Shown one piece after another: positions 44,270-53,006 of a stretch of 64,000 bases of DNA; within the stretch, counting starts at the first letter, position 1; each line of letters opens with the position of its first letter. A program made the position numbers and the translations under genes. This DNA comes from an uncultured Roseicyclus sp. (GTDB lineage Bacteria > Pseudomonadota > Alphaproteobacteria > Rhodobacterales > Rhodobacteraceae). The stretch lies in NCBI GenBank assembly GCA_947494975.1, contig CANLXA010000002.1:434001-498000 (forward strand), in the 5' to 3' direction. The notes beneath the pieces were generated by a model that saw only the letters and a program-made list of their open reading frames with translations, was not told the DNA's origin and ran no database searches.

Positions 44270-45985
44270 TTACTCCGCCGCGATCTGCGCAAGCTCTTCC
44301 GCGCGCAGGTCTTTTCTGAGGATCTTGCCGACATTGGATTTCGGCAGCTCGTCGCGGAATTCCACGCGTTTGGGGACCTTGTATCCGGTCAGGTGTTCTT
44401 TGCAGTAACTGCGCAAGGCGTCGGCCGTCACGGATTTGTCCTTGAGCACGACGAAGGCCTTCACCGCCTCGCCCGCCTTGTCATCGGGCACGCCGATCAC
44501 GGCGGCCTCATCCACGCCGGGATGCGCGACGAGCACGTCCTCCACCTCGTTGGGATAGACGTTGAAGCCGGACACGACGACCATGTCCTTCTTGCGATCC
44601 ACGATACGGACATAGCCGTCGGGGTCGAACACCCCGATATCGCCGGTCAGGAAGTAATCGCCTGCCATGGTTTTCGCGGTCTCGTCGGGCTTCTGCCAAT
44701 AGCCTTTCATGACCTGCGGGCCCTTGGCGGCGATCTCGCCGGTCTCGCCCACGGGGAGCGGCTTGCCCTGTTCGTCCATGATCACAACTTCGGTCGAGGG
44801 CAGCGGTACACCGATGGAGCCCTCGCGGGTCTTGCCCAGGGGCTCGAATGTCAGGACCGGCGAGGTTTCCGTCAGGCCATAGCCCTGCAGCACCGGCTTG
44901 CCGGTGATCTCCCGCCAGCGTTGGGCGACGTCGGCCTGCAAGGCCATGCCACCGGCGGAGGCGAATTTGAGATGCCTGGGCGGGGTGTCGGTGAACCAGA
45001 TCTCATTCGTCAGCCCGTTGAAGAGCGTGTTCACCCCGCTCATCCAGGTGATCTTGTAGTTCTCGAAGGCGCGTTTGAGATTGGAGAGCGGACGCGGGTT
45101 CGGGATCAGCACATTTTGGGCGCCCATCCAGTAGAATCCCAGCAAATTCACGGTGAAGGCGAAGATGTGGTAGAGCGGCAGGGCCGTAAGGGCGATTTCC
45201 TTGCCCTTCTCCACCCCCTCGATCAGTTCCATCACCTGTTCCATGTTCACCACGAGGTTGCGGTGGGTCAGCATCGCGCCCTTGCTCACGCCCGTGGTGC
45301 CGCCGGTATATTGCAGGACGGCGATATCATCGGCATCGACGGATTGGTGGTACTTCTCCACCTCGATGGCCTCGGCCTCGCGGTGGGCGCGACCGGCCTG
45401 CAGGGCGTCGGGCAGGCGGATATGGGCGATCTCGATGGGTTTGACGGACCGGTCCCAGTGCTTCTGCACCAGCCCCACAATGCCGCGCGGCATCGCGGGC
45501 AGAAACTCGGCGACGCGGGTGACGATGATGTTTGGGATCGGGTGGCCGCGTGTGGCGGCGCGCACCTTGTCGGCGAACATGTCCACGATGACAAGGGCGT
45601 GGGGCTCGGCATCCTCGAACTGCCTGGCCATCTCCTCGGCGGTATAGAGCGGGTTCACATTCACCAGAATGCACCCGGCTTTCAGGATGCCGAAGGCGGC
45701 CACCGGAAATCCGAGGCTGTTGGGCATCTGCACCGCGACGCGGTCGCCCGCGTTGAGGCCTGCCACTTCGCGCAGGTAGACCGCGAAGGCGTCCGACATC
45801 TCATCGACCTGCGTGTAGCTGAGCGTGCCGTTCATGCCGTTGTGCAGGCAGCAGGTGAAAGCCGGGGCCTTGCCATAGGTTTGCGCCACCGACCCGATCA
45901 GATCGCCCAGATTACGATAGGCGGGCACCTCGATCTCGGTGCGTGCGCCTGCGCGGTAGAATGCCGTCCATGGGCGGTCTGACAT
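44270..45985 (-). CDS. fadD: Long-chain fatty acid-CoA ligase
   Basis: A 571-residue AMP-forming ligase. The adenylation motif is LQYTGGTTGVSKGAMLTHRN (about 215-234), followed by YGLTETSPVLTFEP, the GDIGVFDPDGYVRIVDRKKD hinge region and a C-terminal SNVGKILRK lysine. Together these fit FadD-type long-chain acyl-CoA synthetases that activate fatty acids for beta-oxidation. The ATG at 45985 has AGGA 8 bases upstream. The transporter gene follows after 5 bases. Confidence 0.9.
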   Translation of the reverse strand: MSDRPWTAFYRAGARTEIEVPAYRNLGDLIGSVAQTYGKAPAFTCCLHNGMNGTLSYTQVDEMSDAFAVYLREVAGLNAGDRVAVQMPNSLGFPVAAFGILKAGCILVNVNPLYTAEEMARQFEDAEPHALVIVDMFADKVRAATRGHPIPNIIVTRVAEFLPAMPRGIVGLVQKHWDRSVKPIEIAHIRLPDALQAGRAHREAEAIEVEKYHQSVDADDIAVLQYTGGTTGVSKGAMLTHRNLVVNMEQVMELIEGVEKGKEIALTALPLYHIFAFTVNLLGFYWMGAQNVLIPNPRPLSNLKRAFENYKITWMSGVNTLFNGLTNEIWFTDTPPRHLKFASAGGMALQADVAQRWREITGKPVLQGYGLTETSPVLTFEPLGKTREGSIGVPLPSTEVVIMDEQGKPLPVGETGEIAAKGPQVMKGYWQKPDETAKTMAGDYFLTGDIGVFDPDGYVRIVDRKKDMVVVSGFNVYPNEVEDVLVAHPGVDEAAVIGVPDDKAGEAVKAFVVLKDKSVTADALRSYCKEHLTGYKVPKRVEFRDELPKSNVGKILRKDLRAEELAQIAAE

Positions 45986-46105
45986 GGTATTGATCCTCCC
46001 CGATCTCTCCACGGTGGCAAGGATGCCGGGGAACGGCGGCGGGGGGAAGGTTTAAAGCGGGGCGACGTTGCGAAAACCGATGCGATTCCATCCAACTGTG
46101 GTCGA

Positions 46106-46459
46106 TCAGCTACCCCGGTAGGTGGAATAGCCGTAGGGCGAGAGCAGGAGGGGCACGTGGTAATGGTCCTCCTGCGCCATGCCGAAGCGGATCGGGATCG
46201 CGTCGAGGAACGGGGGGGTGTCGGTGGCGAGGCCCGCGCCGCGCAGGTAATCGCCCGCAAAGAAGATCAGCTCGTAGGTGCCGGTCTTGAATTTGTCCCG
46301 GGGCAGGATCGGGCTGTCGGTGCGGCCATCGGCATTTGTGACGGCCTCCGCGATCTTGCGGTGGCTGTTGCCGCTGACCCGGTAGAGCGCGATCTTGATG
46401 CCCGAAGCCGGGCAGCCGCGGGCAGTGTCGAGCACGTGGGTTGTGAGATATCCGGCCAT
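46106..46459 (-). CDS. uraH: 5-hydroxyisourate hydrolase (transthyretin-related protein)
   Basis: A 117-residue enzyme of the transthyretin-like family that hydrolyses 5-hydroxyisourate to OHCU, the second step of urate breakdown. It shows [14 protein letters not shown] (catalytic His8), a central region with [29 protein letters not shown] and the diagnostic C-terminal YRGS. It is divergent from the puuE-uraD fusion gene, which encodes the next steps, so the two share a promoter region (46460-46560). No urate oxidase gene is in the window. Confidence 0.93.
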   Translation of the reverse strand: MAGYLTTHVLDTARGCPASGIKIALYRVSGNSHRKIAEAVTNADGRTDSPILPRDKFKTGTYELIFFAGDYLRGAGLATDTPPFLDAIPIRFGMAQEDHYHVPLLLSPYGYSTYRGS

Positions 46460-46560
46460 GGTCGCGTGCCCTCCTAGATGCAGGGCCACTCTTTCCCGCC
46501 ACCAAACCGCTTGCAACCCCCGGCGCGCGGATGGAACCTGCGCGGGCCAAGGAGAGAGAG

Positions 46561-47958
46561 ATGAAACGCTACCCCCGCGACATGACAGGCTATGGCCCCA
46601 CCCCGCCCGACGCGCACTGGCCCGGCGGCGCGCAGATCGCCGTGCAGATTGTGCTGAATTACGAGGAAGGCGGCGAGAACAACGTGCTGCATGGCGATGC
46701 GGCCTCGGAGGCGTTCCTGAGCGAGATCGTTGGGGCGGCCGCCTGGCCCGGGCAGCGCCACTGGAACATGGAAAGCATCTATGAATACGGCGCGCGAGCC
46801 GGGTTCTGGCGGCTGCACCGGATGCTGCGCGACCTGCCGATCACGGTCTATGGCGTGGCGACGGCGCTGGCACGCGCGCCCGAGCAGGTGGCCGCGATGA
46901 AGGACGCGGGGTGGGAGATTGCGAGCCACGGGTTGAAGTGGATCGAATACAGGGATTTCGGCGCCGAGGAGGAGCGCGCCCATATGGAGCAGGCGATTGC
47001 GCTCCATACCGAGGTGGTGGGGGAGCGCCCGCGCGGCTGGTATACGGGGCGCTGTTCGATGAACACGGTGCGGCTGGCGGCGGAAGAGGGCGGATTTGCC
47101 TATGTGGCCGACAGCTACGCCGACGATCTGCCCTATTGGGCGCGTTTCGGCGGCCGGGATCAGCTGATCGTGCCCTATACGCTCGACGCCAACGACATGC
47201 GCTTCGCCACGCCGCAGGGGTTTAATGCGGGCGATCAGTTCGAGGCCTATCTGCGCGACAGTTTCGATGTGCTTCATGCCGAGGGCGGCCGGATGCTCTC
47301 CATCGGGTTGCATTGCCGGTTGATCGGGCGGCCGGGCCGGGCCGCGGCGCTGAAGCGCGCGCTCGATTACATGGCGGGCCATGAGGGTGTGTGGTTCGCG
47401 ACGCGGGAGCAGATTGCCGACCATTGGGCCGCGACCCATCCGGCGCCGTCTGGCCCGCGCCCGTCGGAAATGGATCGGGAGGCATTTGTGGATGCGTTTG
47501 GCGGCATTTTCGAGCATTCGCCGTGGATCGCCGAGCGCGCCCATCGGCTGGAGCTTGGGCCGACCCATGACGGCGCCCGCGGCGTGCACGCGGCCCTGAC
47601 CCGCGTGTTTCGCAGCGCGGCGGCGGAGCGGCGGCTGGCCGTCTTGCAGGCGCACCCGGATTTGGCGGGCAAACTGGCCGCCGCCAAACGGCTGACGGCG
47701 GAGAGCAGCTCGGAGCAATCCTCCGCCGGGTTGGACGCGCTGACAGATGCGGAGCGGGAGGCCTTCACGCGGCTTAACGAGGCCTATACGGCGCGGTTCG
47801 GCTTCCCCTTCATCATCGCAGTGCGCGACCATGACAAGGCGGGCATTCTGGCGGCGTTCGAGCGGCGGATCGGCAATGATCGTGACGCCGAGTTTGCCGA
47901 GGCATGTCGGCAAGTGGAGCGGATAGCGGAACTGCGCCTGCTGGAGAAGCTGGGATGA
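46561..47958 (+). CDS. Fused allantoinase PuuE / OHCU decarboxylase UraD
   Basis: A 465-residue bifunctional purine-catabolic enzyme. Residues 1 to about 300 are a PuuE-type cofactor-independent allantoinase of the polysaccharide-deacetylase fold ([55 protein letters not shown]). Residues about 305-465 are a UraD-type OHCU decarboxylase ([45 protein letters not shown]). It would take the uraH product through (S)-allantoin to allantoate. An AAGGAGAGAG site precedes the ATG, and the stop overlaps the next gene by ATGA. Confidence 0.93.
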   Translation: MKRYPRDMTGYGPTPPDAHWPGGAQIAVQIVLNYEEGGENNVLHGDAASEAFLSEIVGAAAWPGQRHWNMESIYEYGARAGFWRLHRMLRDLPITVYGVATALARAPEQVAAMKDAGWEIASHGLKWIEYRDFGAEEERAHMEQAIALHTEVVGERPRGWYTGRCSMNTVRLAAEEGGFAYVADSYADDLPYWARFGGRDQLIVPYTLDANDMRFATPQGFNAGDQFEAYLRDSFDVLHAEGGRMLSIGLHCRLIGRPGRAAALKRALDYMAGHEGVWFATREQIADHWAATHPAPSGPRPSEMDREAFVDAFGGIFEHSPWIAERAHRLELGPTHDGARGVHAALTRVFRSAAAERRLAVLQAHPDLAGKLAAAKRLTAESSSEQSSAGLDALTDAEREAFTRLNEAYTARFGFPFIIAVRDHDKAGILAAFERRIGNDRDAEFAEACRQVERIAELRLLEKLG

Positions 47959-48452
47959 GCGAGATCGTCATCCAGCCGATATCCAAGGCCGCCTTCGCGC
48001 CGTTTGGAGAGGTGCTGGACTGTGCGGGTGACCCCGACAAGTTGATCAATCAGGGCCTTTGCGGGCGCTACGACGACCGCGCGACATTGGATCTGAGCGA
48101 TGGGCGCGCGGGGATCAGCCTGTTCCGGTCGGAGGTGCGGGGGCTTCCCTATCGGCTGGAGATGGTGGAGCGACACCCGGACGGCTCGCAGGCGTTCATC
48201 CCGATGGCGATGGTGCCGTTCCTGGTGATTGCCGCGCCTGATGAGGGCGGCGTACCGGGGATGCCGCTCGCCTTTGAGACCGAGGCCGGGCAGGCGATCA
48301 ACTTCCATCGGGGCACATGGCACGGGGTACTGACGCCCTTGCATGCGCCGGGGCTGTTCGCCGTGGTGGACCGGATCGGCCCGGGCGCGAACCTTGAGGA
48401 GCATTGGTTCGAGAAGCCGTATGTTGTGGACCGTCGGGAGACGCTCGGCTGA
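47955..48452 (+). CDS. allA: Ureidoglycolate lyase
   Basis: A 165-residue cupin-like enzyme that splits ureidoglycolate into glyoxylate and urea. Family features are PISKAAFAPFGEVLD at the start, AFIPMAMVPFLVIAAP, FETEAGQAINFHRGTWHGVLTPL with the His residues of the active site, and DRIGPGANLEEHWF. ATGA overlap with the puuE-uraD gene indicates coupling. Its product glyoxylate is the substrate of the beta-hydroxyaspartate cycle encoded by the convergent operon immediately downstream. The allantoate-to-ureidoglycolate enzyme is not in the window. Confidence 0.92.
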   Translation: MSEIVIQPISKAAFAPFGEVLDCAGDPDKLINQGLCGRYDDRATLDLSDGRAGISLFRSEVRGLPYRLEMVERHPDGSQAFIPMAMVPFLVIAAPDEGGVPGMPLAFETEAGQAINFHRGTWHGVLTPLHAPGLFAVVDRIGPGANLEEHWFEKPYVVDRRETLG

Positions 48453-48487
48453 CGCCATCGCCCCTCCCGCCGTCCCGTGGTGGCGCG

Positions 48488-49462
48488 TTAGATGGGCACC
48501 ATGATTGCGGTGCCGTTTGCGACGGCGACGTCGACGATGGTTGAGGCCACGGCGAGGTCTTGCAGGCCCACACCCGTCCCGTCGAAGAGCGTGATCTGAT
48601 CGTCGGAGGTGCGGCCGGGATGGGTGCCGTTGATCACGGCGCCGATTTCGGACAGGTCGGCTTCGGAAATCAGCCCCGCGCCGATGGCGTGCTGCGCCTC
48701 CCCCAGCGTGACGGATTGCGCGACCTCGTCACAGAATACGGTCGCTTTCGCCAGTAGGGACGCCTCGACCTCCTGCTTGCCGATCGTATCGGTGCCCATG
48801 CAGGCGATGTGCGTGCCGGGGCTGACATGGTCGGCCATCAGCGTGGGCGCGAAGCTGGATGTGATGGTGACGATCACGTCGGCCTCCACCATGCCGGGCA
48901 GGTCCACCGCCTCGAAGGGCACGCCGATCTCGGCGGCGACCTCGCCGAGGCCGGGGAGCATCTCGGGGTGCAGATTCCAGGCGATGACTTTCTCGAAGCT
49001 GCGCTGTTCGAGGGCGGCGCGGAGCTGGAACTTCGCCTGATGGCCCGCGCCGATCATGCCGAGGATTTTGGCCTCTGGACGGGCGAGGTGCTTGATCGAG
49101 ACGGCGGAGGCCGCGGCGGTGCGGAGCGCCGTCAGGTAATTGCCGCCAACCATCGCCTTCACGCGGCCCGTGTCGGGGTCGAACAGGAAGACGGTGGATT
49201 GGTGATTGATCAGCTCGCGCTTCTCAAGGTTGTGGGGCCAGTAACCGCCCGCCTTGAGGCCGAGCACACCGGGGGCCACGCCGCCCTTGAAGCCGTAGAG
49301 CGCGTCTTCGGTTGGCATCGCCTCGCGCACCACGGGGAAATTGCGCGCCTCGCCGCGGGACATGGCGGCGAAGACGTTTTCGACCGCCGTGAAGGCGGCC
49401 TCGCGGGTCAGCAGATCGGCAATCGCACCTTCCGGCACGATTGCAAGCTCATGGGCTGTCAT
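48488..49462 (-). CDS. bhcD: Iminosuccinate reductase of the beta-hydroxyaspartate cycle
   Basis: A 324-residue member of the ornithine cyclodeaminase/mu-crystallin family. NAD(P)-binding is visible in ILGMIGAGHQAKFQLRAAL (about 134-152), preceded by the family's KAMVGGNYLTALRTAAASA. In the bhcABCD order this protein is the iminosuccinate reductase that makes L-aspartate, the regenerated amino donor, from the BhcB product. Annotation as an ornithine cyclodeaminase would be misleading here, because the gene lies directly after bhcC in a complete cluster (14-base gap). Confidence 0.92.
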   Translation of the reverse strand: MTAHELAIVPEGAIADLLTREAAFTAVENVFAAMSRGEARNFPVVREAMPTEDALYGFKGGVAPGVLGLKAGGYWPHNLEKRELINHQSTVFLFDPDTGRVKAMVGGNYLTALRTAAASAVSIKHLARPEAKILGMIGAGHQAKFQLRAALEQRSFEKVIAWNLHPEMLPGLGEVAAEIGVPFEAVDLPGMVEADVIVTITSSFAPTLMADHVSPGTHIACMGTDTIGKQEVEASLLAKATVFCDEVAQSVTLGEAQHAIGAGLISEADLSEIGAVINGTHPGRTSDDQITLFDGTGVGLQDLAVASTIVDVAVANGTAIMVPI

Positions 49463-49476
49463 TTTTGCAGTGTCCT

Positions 49477-50640
49477 TCAGTATGCGCGGCCGCGGGCGGA
49501 GACCGGCCAGACGGTTTCAACGACGCCGTCGCGCACGCCAACATACCAATCGTGGACGTTGCAGGTCGGGTCACAATGGCCGGGAACGAGGTGCAGCTTG
49601 TCATTCACTTTCAGAACATTATCGGGGTCGGAAACCACCCCGTGCTCGTCGGAACATTTCACATATTCGACGTCTGTCCTTGAATAAATCACAGGCAGGC
49701 CGCTGTCGACGGATTGCGCTTTCAGGCCCGCATCGACGATGGCCTTGTCGGCCTTGGCATGGGACATGACGGAGGTCAGGATGAACAGAGCGTTCTCCCA
49801 TTCGCCTTGGTCGATGCGGTTGCCCTCGGAGTCGAGGATCCGGCCATAATCGGCATCCATGAAGGCGTAGGAGCCGCATTGAAGCTCATTGTAGACGCCC
49901 GAATTGCTCTCGAAATAGTAGGACCCGGTGCCGCCGCCGCCAACAATGTCGCAGTCCAGCCCTTCGGCCTTGAGCGTGTCGACGGCGTCTTTCACCTGCG
50001 CCACGGCGATGTCGATCTTGGCCTTGCGGTCCTCGTAGCTGTCCATGTGCTGCATGGCGCCCTGATAGGCCTGGATGCCCGCGAATTTGAGGCCGGGGGC
50101 GGCGTCGATGGCCTTGGCGATGTCGACGACTTCGGGCGTTGTTGTCACGCCGCATCGGCCCGCGCCGCAGTCGATCTCCACGAGGCATTCGATCTCGGTG
50201 CCATGCTTTTGGGCGGCGGCGGAGAGGTCGGCCACGTTGGCCGGATCATCGACACAGCAGATCGTGCGGGCGCCGAGCTTGGGCATGCGCGCCAGACGGT
50301 CGATCTTGGCGGGGTCACGGACCTGGTTGGAGACCAGCACGTCCTTGATGCCGCCGCGGGCGAAGACCTCGGCCTCGGACACTTTTTGGCAGCAGACGCC
50401 ACAGGCGCCGCCCAGTTCGACCTGCAGCAAAGCCACGTCGACGGATTTGTGCATCTTGCCATGGACCCGGTGGCGCATGCCGTGGGCCTTGGCGTAATCG
50501 CCCATCTTCTTGATGTTGCGCTCCAGCGCGTCGAGATCCAGCACCAGAGCGGGCGTTTGGACCTCGGACGCTTTCATGCCGGGCTTGGCGGGGATGTCGA
50601 AGCCGACCTCATAGTCTGCGAATTCAGCCATATCTTTCAT
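49477..50640 (-). CDS. bhcC: Beta-hydroxyaspartate aldolase
   Basis: A 387-residue PLP enzyme of the DSD1/D-threonine aldolase fold-III type. The Schiff-base lysine is in HRVHGKMHKS (K62), and VEIDCGAGRCGV and GGGGTGSYYF mark the phosphate-binding barrel. C-terminal HCDPTCNVHDWYVGV holds the metal-binding His/Cys. It condenses glycine with glyoxylate to form beta-hydroxyaspartate. GGGAG lies 7 bases before the ATG at 50640; in-frame sequence upstream belongs to the bhcB 3' end. Confidence 0.93.
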   Translation of the reverse strand: MKDMAEFADYEVGFDIPAKPGMKASEVQTPALVLDLDALERNIKKMGDYAKAHGMRHRVHGKMHKSVDVALLQVELGGACGVCCQKVSEAEVFARGGIKDVLVSNQVRDPAKIDRLARMPKLGARTICCVDDPANVADLSAAAQKHGTEIECLVEIDCGAGRCGVTTTPEVVDIAKAIDAAPGLKFAGIQAYQGAMQHMDSYEDRKAKIDIAVAQVKDAVDTLKAEGLDCDIVGGGGTGSYYFESNSGVYNELQCGSYAFMDADYGRILDSEGNRIDQGEWENALFILTSVMSHAKADKAIVDAGLKAQSVDSGLPVIYSRTDVEYVKCSDEHGVVSDPDNVLKVNDKLHLVPGHCDPTCNVHDWYVGVRDGVVETVWPVSARGRAY

Positions 50641-50663
50641 ATCACGTCTCCCGTGTTCAGAGT

Positions 50664-51635
50664 TCAGACGCCCATCCAGGGCAATTTCGCGAGGTCGACA
50701 TTTCCGCCGGTGATCACCACGCCGACGCGGCGGCCGCGGAAGACCTCGGGGTTTTTCAGGATCGTCGCCAGCGGCACGGCGCAGCTGGGTTCCATCACGA
50801 TTTTCATGCGCGCCCAGGTGAGTTTCATCGCATCGATGATCTCGTCTTCGGAGGCGGTCAGAATGTCGGTCACGTGGTTGCTGACGAAGTGCCAGGTGTT
50901 TTCCTTGAGCGGCACCTTGAGGCCGTCGGCAATCGTTACCGGCGCGTCGTCCGCGATGATGTGGCCCGCCTTGAAGCTGCGGTAGGCATCGTCGGCCTGC
51001 TCGGGCTCGGCGGCGTAGATGTCCACGTTCGGGGCGATGTTCGATAGCGTCAGGCAGCAGCCCGAGATCATGCCGCCGCCGCCGATGGGCGCGATCACGG
51101 CGTCGAGGCCGTCGACCTGCTCCATGAGTTCGCGGGAACACGTGCCCTGGCCCGCGATCACGCGGGGGTCATTGTAGGGGTGGACGAAATCCGCACCCGT
51201 GGCGGCGTGAACCTCTGCGAAGACGGCCTCACGGGAGGTGGTGGAGGGCTCGCACTCCGTGATGATCCCGCCATAGCCGCGCACGGCGTCTTTCTTGGCC
51301 TGGGGCGCGGTTTTGGGCATGACCACGTGACAGGGAATACCGCGGCGACCGGCGGCATAGCTAAGCGACAGGGCGTGGTTGCCGGAGGAATGGGTGGCGA
51401 CGCCCTTGGCGGCCTCCGCATCGCTGAGCCCGAAGACGGCATTCGACGCGCCGCGCACCTTGAAGGCGCCGGCTTTCTGGAAGTTCTCGCATTTGAAGAA
51501 CAGCTCCGCCCCCGTCAGCTCATTGAGATAGGTCGAGGTCAGGACCGGCGTGCGGTGGATGTACGGTTTGATCCGCTCATGGGCCGCGATCACGTCATCG
51601 AAGGTGGGCAGGGGGGCGTGTTCCATGTCTTTCAT
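50664..51635 (-). CDS. bhcB: Beta-hydroxyaspartate dehydratase
   Basis: A 323-residue fold-II PLP enzyme that looks like a threonine ammonia-lyase or serine racemase. The PLP lysine is in FQKAGAFKVRGA (K59), HSSGNHALSLSYAA lies at about 82-95 and APIGGGGMISG is the phosphate loop. In this cluster it dehydrates beta-hydroxyaspartate to iminosuccinate. I chose the ATG at 51635, which lies 7 bases after AGGAGG; an ATG 6 bases upstream is too close to the binding site. Confidence 0.93.
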   Translation of the reverse strand: MKDMEHAPLPTFDDVIAAHERIKPYIHRTPVLTSTYLNELTGAELFFKCENFQKAGAFKVRGASNAVFGLSDAEAAKGVATHSSGNHALSLSYAAGRRGIPCHVVMPKTAPQAKKDAVRGYGGIITECEPSTTSREAVFAEVHAATGADFVHPYNDPRVIAGQGTCSRELMEQVDGLDAVIAPIGGGGMISGCCLTLSNIAPNVDIYAAEPEQADDAYRSFKAGHIIADDAPVTIADGLKVPLKENTWHFVSNHVTDILTASEDEIIDAMKLTWARMKIVMEPSCAVPLATILKNPEVFRGRRVGVVITGGNVDLAKLPWMGV

Positions 51636-51647
51636 GTCCATTCCTCC

Positions 51648-52838
51648 TTATTCGGCAGCCATCGCCATGGACGCGGCGGATTGGCGGTAAACCTCTTGCG
51701 CGGCGGCGACGCCGGAGCCCAGTTGGATATCAAGACCCAGATCGACCATCACCATCTCGGCCGTTGCGATACCAGATAGCGCCATAACGTCAGTCAGCAT
51801 CCCCAGATGGCCGATCCGGAACACTTTTCCGGCCACGTCGCCGAGCCCGGCCCCGAAAGCGACACCGTAGCGCGTGGCGGCGTGGGACACGATTTGGCTG
51901 GCGTCGAAGCCCTCGGGCGTGCGGATCGCCGACACGGTGTTGGAGTAGAGATCCGGCGAGACGGCGCAAAGCTCCAGCCCCCAGGCCTTCACGGCGGCGC
52001 GGATGCCATCGGCGATGCGCGCGTGGCGGGCAAAGACTTTCTCGAGCCCCTCAGCCTCGATCATGTCGCAAGCCAGCTTCAGGCCGTTGAGCAGACCGAC
52101 GGAGGGCGTGTAGGGATAGGCGTTGGCCTCGTACCCTTTCTTCATGTCGCGAATATCCAGGAAGGTGCGCGAGAGCGTTGCGCCTTCGATGGCGGCCATG
52201 GCCTTGGGGGACACGCCGATGATGGCGAGGCCTGCGGGCAGCATGAAGCCTTTCTGGGAGCCGGTCACCGCGATATCGACGCCCCAGGCATCGAATTCGA
52301 ACGGCATCGACCCGATGGAAGACACGCCATCCACGAAGTAGAGCGCCGGGTGATTGGCGGCGTCGAGCGCCTTGCGCACGCCCGCCACGTCGGAGACGAC
52401 GCCGGTGGCGGTCTCGTTATGGGTGGCGAGGACGGCCTTGATCTCGTGGCCGGTATCGGCGGCGAGGATTTCGGCGAACTGGTCGACCGGCAGGCCCTCG
52501 CCCCACGGGACCTCCACAAACTGGACGTCGAGGCCGTGGCGTTGGCACATGTCTATCCACTTATGGGAGAACATGCCGTTGCGCGCGGCCAGAACCTTGT
52601 CGCCCTTGCTGAGCGTATTGGTGATGGCGGCCTCCCACCCGGCGGTTCCGGTGGCGGGGAAGATGAACACTTCGGCTTCGGTGGATTTCAGCACGGCTTT
52701 CACACCCGCCAGGGCCGGGTGCAAGATCTCGGCAAAGGCCGAGGACCGGTGATCCATCGTGGGCAGATCACAGGCGCGGCGCAGCGCCTCGGGCATATTG
52801 GTGGGCCCGGGGATGAACACGGGGTTCTGGGAAGTCAT
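51648..52838 (-). CDS. bhcA: Aspartate-glyoxylate aminotransferase
   Basis: A 396-residue class-V PLP aminotransferase of the alanine/serine-glyoxylate aminotransferase group. FIPGPTNMPEAL at the start and TGSQKGFMLPAG with the Schiff-base lysine K196 are diagnostic. It transfers the amino group of aspartate to glyoxylate, giving glycine and oxaloacetate, the net product of the cycle. First gene of bhcABCD; AGGAG lies 9 bases before the ATG. It is read away from bhcR across a gap rich in palindromes. Confidence 0.94.
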   Translation of the reverse strand: MTSQNPVFIPGPTNMPEALRRACDLPTMDHRSSAFAEILHPALAGVKAVLKSTEAEVFIFPATGTAGWEAAITNTLSKGDKVLAARNGMFSHKWIDMCQRHGLDVQFVEVPWGEGLPVDQFAEILAADTGHEIKAVLATHNETATGVVSDVAGVRKALDAANHPALYFVDGVSSIGSMPFEFDAWGVDIAVTGSQKGFMLPAGLAIIGVSPKAMAAIEGATLSRTFLDIRDMKKGYEANAYPYTPSVGLLNGLKLACDMIEAEGLEKVFARHARIADGIRAAVKAWGLELCAVSPDLYSNTVSAIRTPEGFDASQIVSHAATRYGVAFGAGLGDVAGKVFRIGHLGMLTDVMALSGIATAEMVMVDLGLDIQLGSGVAAAQEVYRQSAASMAMAAE

Positions 52839-52898
52839 GGTGCCGTCTCCTCTCGTCGTTGGGGGCAATCTATGGGGAGACCGCGCACGACACAATTT

Positions 52899-52919
52899 TT
52901 TTGAAATCGTTTTTCAAAA
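52899..52919. promoter_or_regulatory. Putative BhcR operator 1
   Basis: Perfect inverted repeat with 8-base arms TTTTGAAA (52899-52906) and TTTCAAAA (52912-52919) and a 5-base spacer, in the bhcA-bhcR gap. It overlaps the proposed bhcR -35 box, so binding could repress bhcR and control bhcA. Confidence 0.6.
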
Positions 52920-52929
52920 CGGGTAAGGT
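52901..52929 (+). promoter_or_regulatory. Candidate bhcR promoter
   Basis: TTGAAA (52901-52906), a 17-base spacer and TAAGGT (52924-52929). The -35 is a good sigma-70 match and the -10 a weak one. It overlaps operator 1. Confidence 0.35.
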
Positions 52930-52964
52930 ACGAAAAATATGTTATTCACCAGTATCTTGCTTTT

Positions 52965-52988
52965 TTTCACGATGTGAAATACAATTTC
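52965..52988. promoter_or_regulatory. Putative BhcR operator 2 (nested palindromes)
   Basis: TTTCAC-GAT-GTGAAA (52965-52979) overlaps GAAAT-ACA-ATTTC (52976-52988); both are perfect. The second resembles IclR-family half-sites. They sit 18-42 bases upstream of the bhcR start. Confidence 0.55.
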
Positions 52989-53006
52989 AACTTATGCGAG
53001 AGCGAT

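Noticed and set aside
48488-49462. Calling this gene ornithine cyclodeaminase
   Set aside because: The fold matches, but it is in a complete bhcABCD order with divergent bhcR, so iminosuccinate reductase (BhcD) is the better call.
50664-51635. Calling this gene threonine ammonia-lyase
   Set aside because: The PLP fold is shared, but position between bhcA and bhcC identifies beta-hydroxyaspartate dehydratase.
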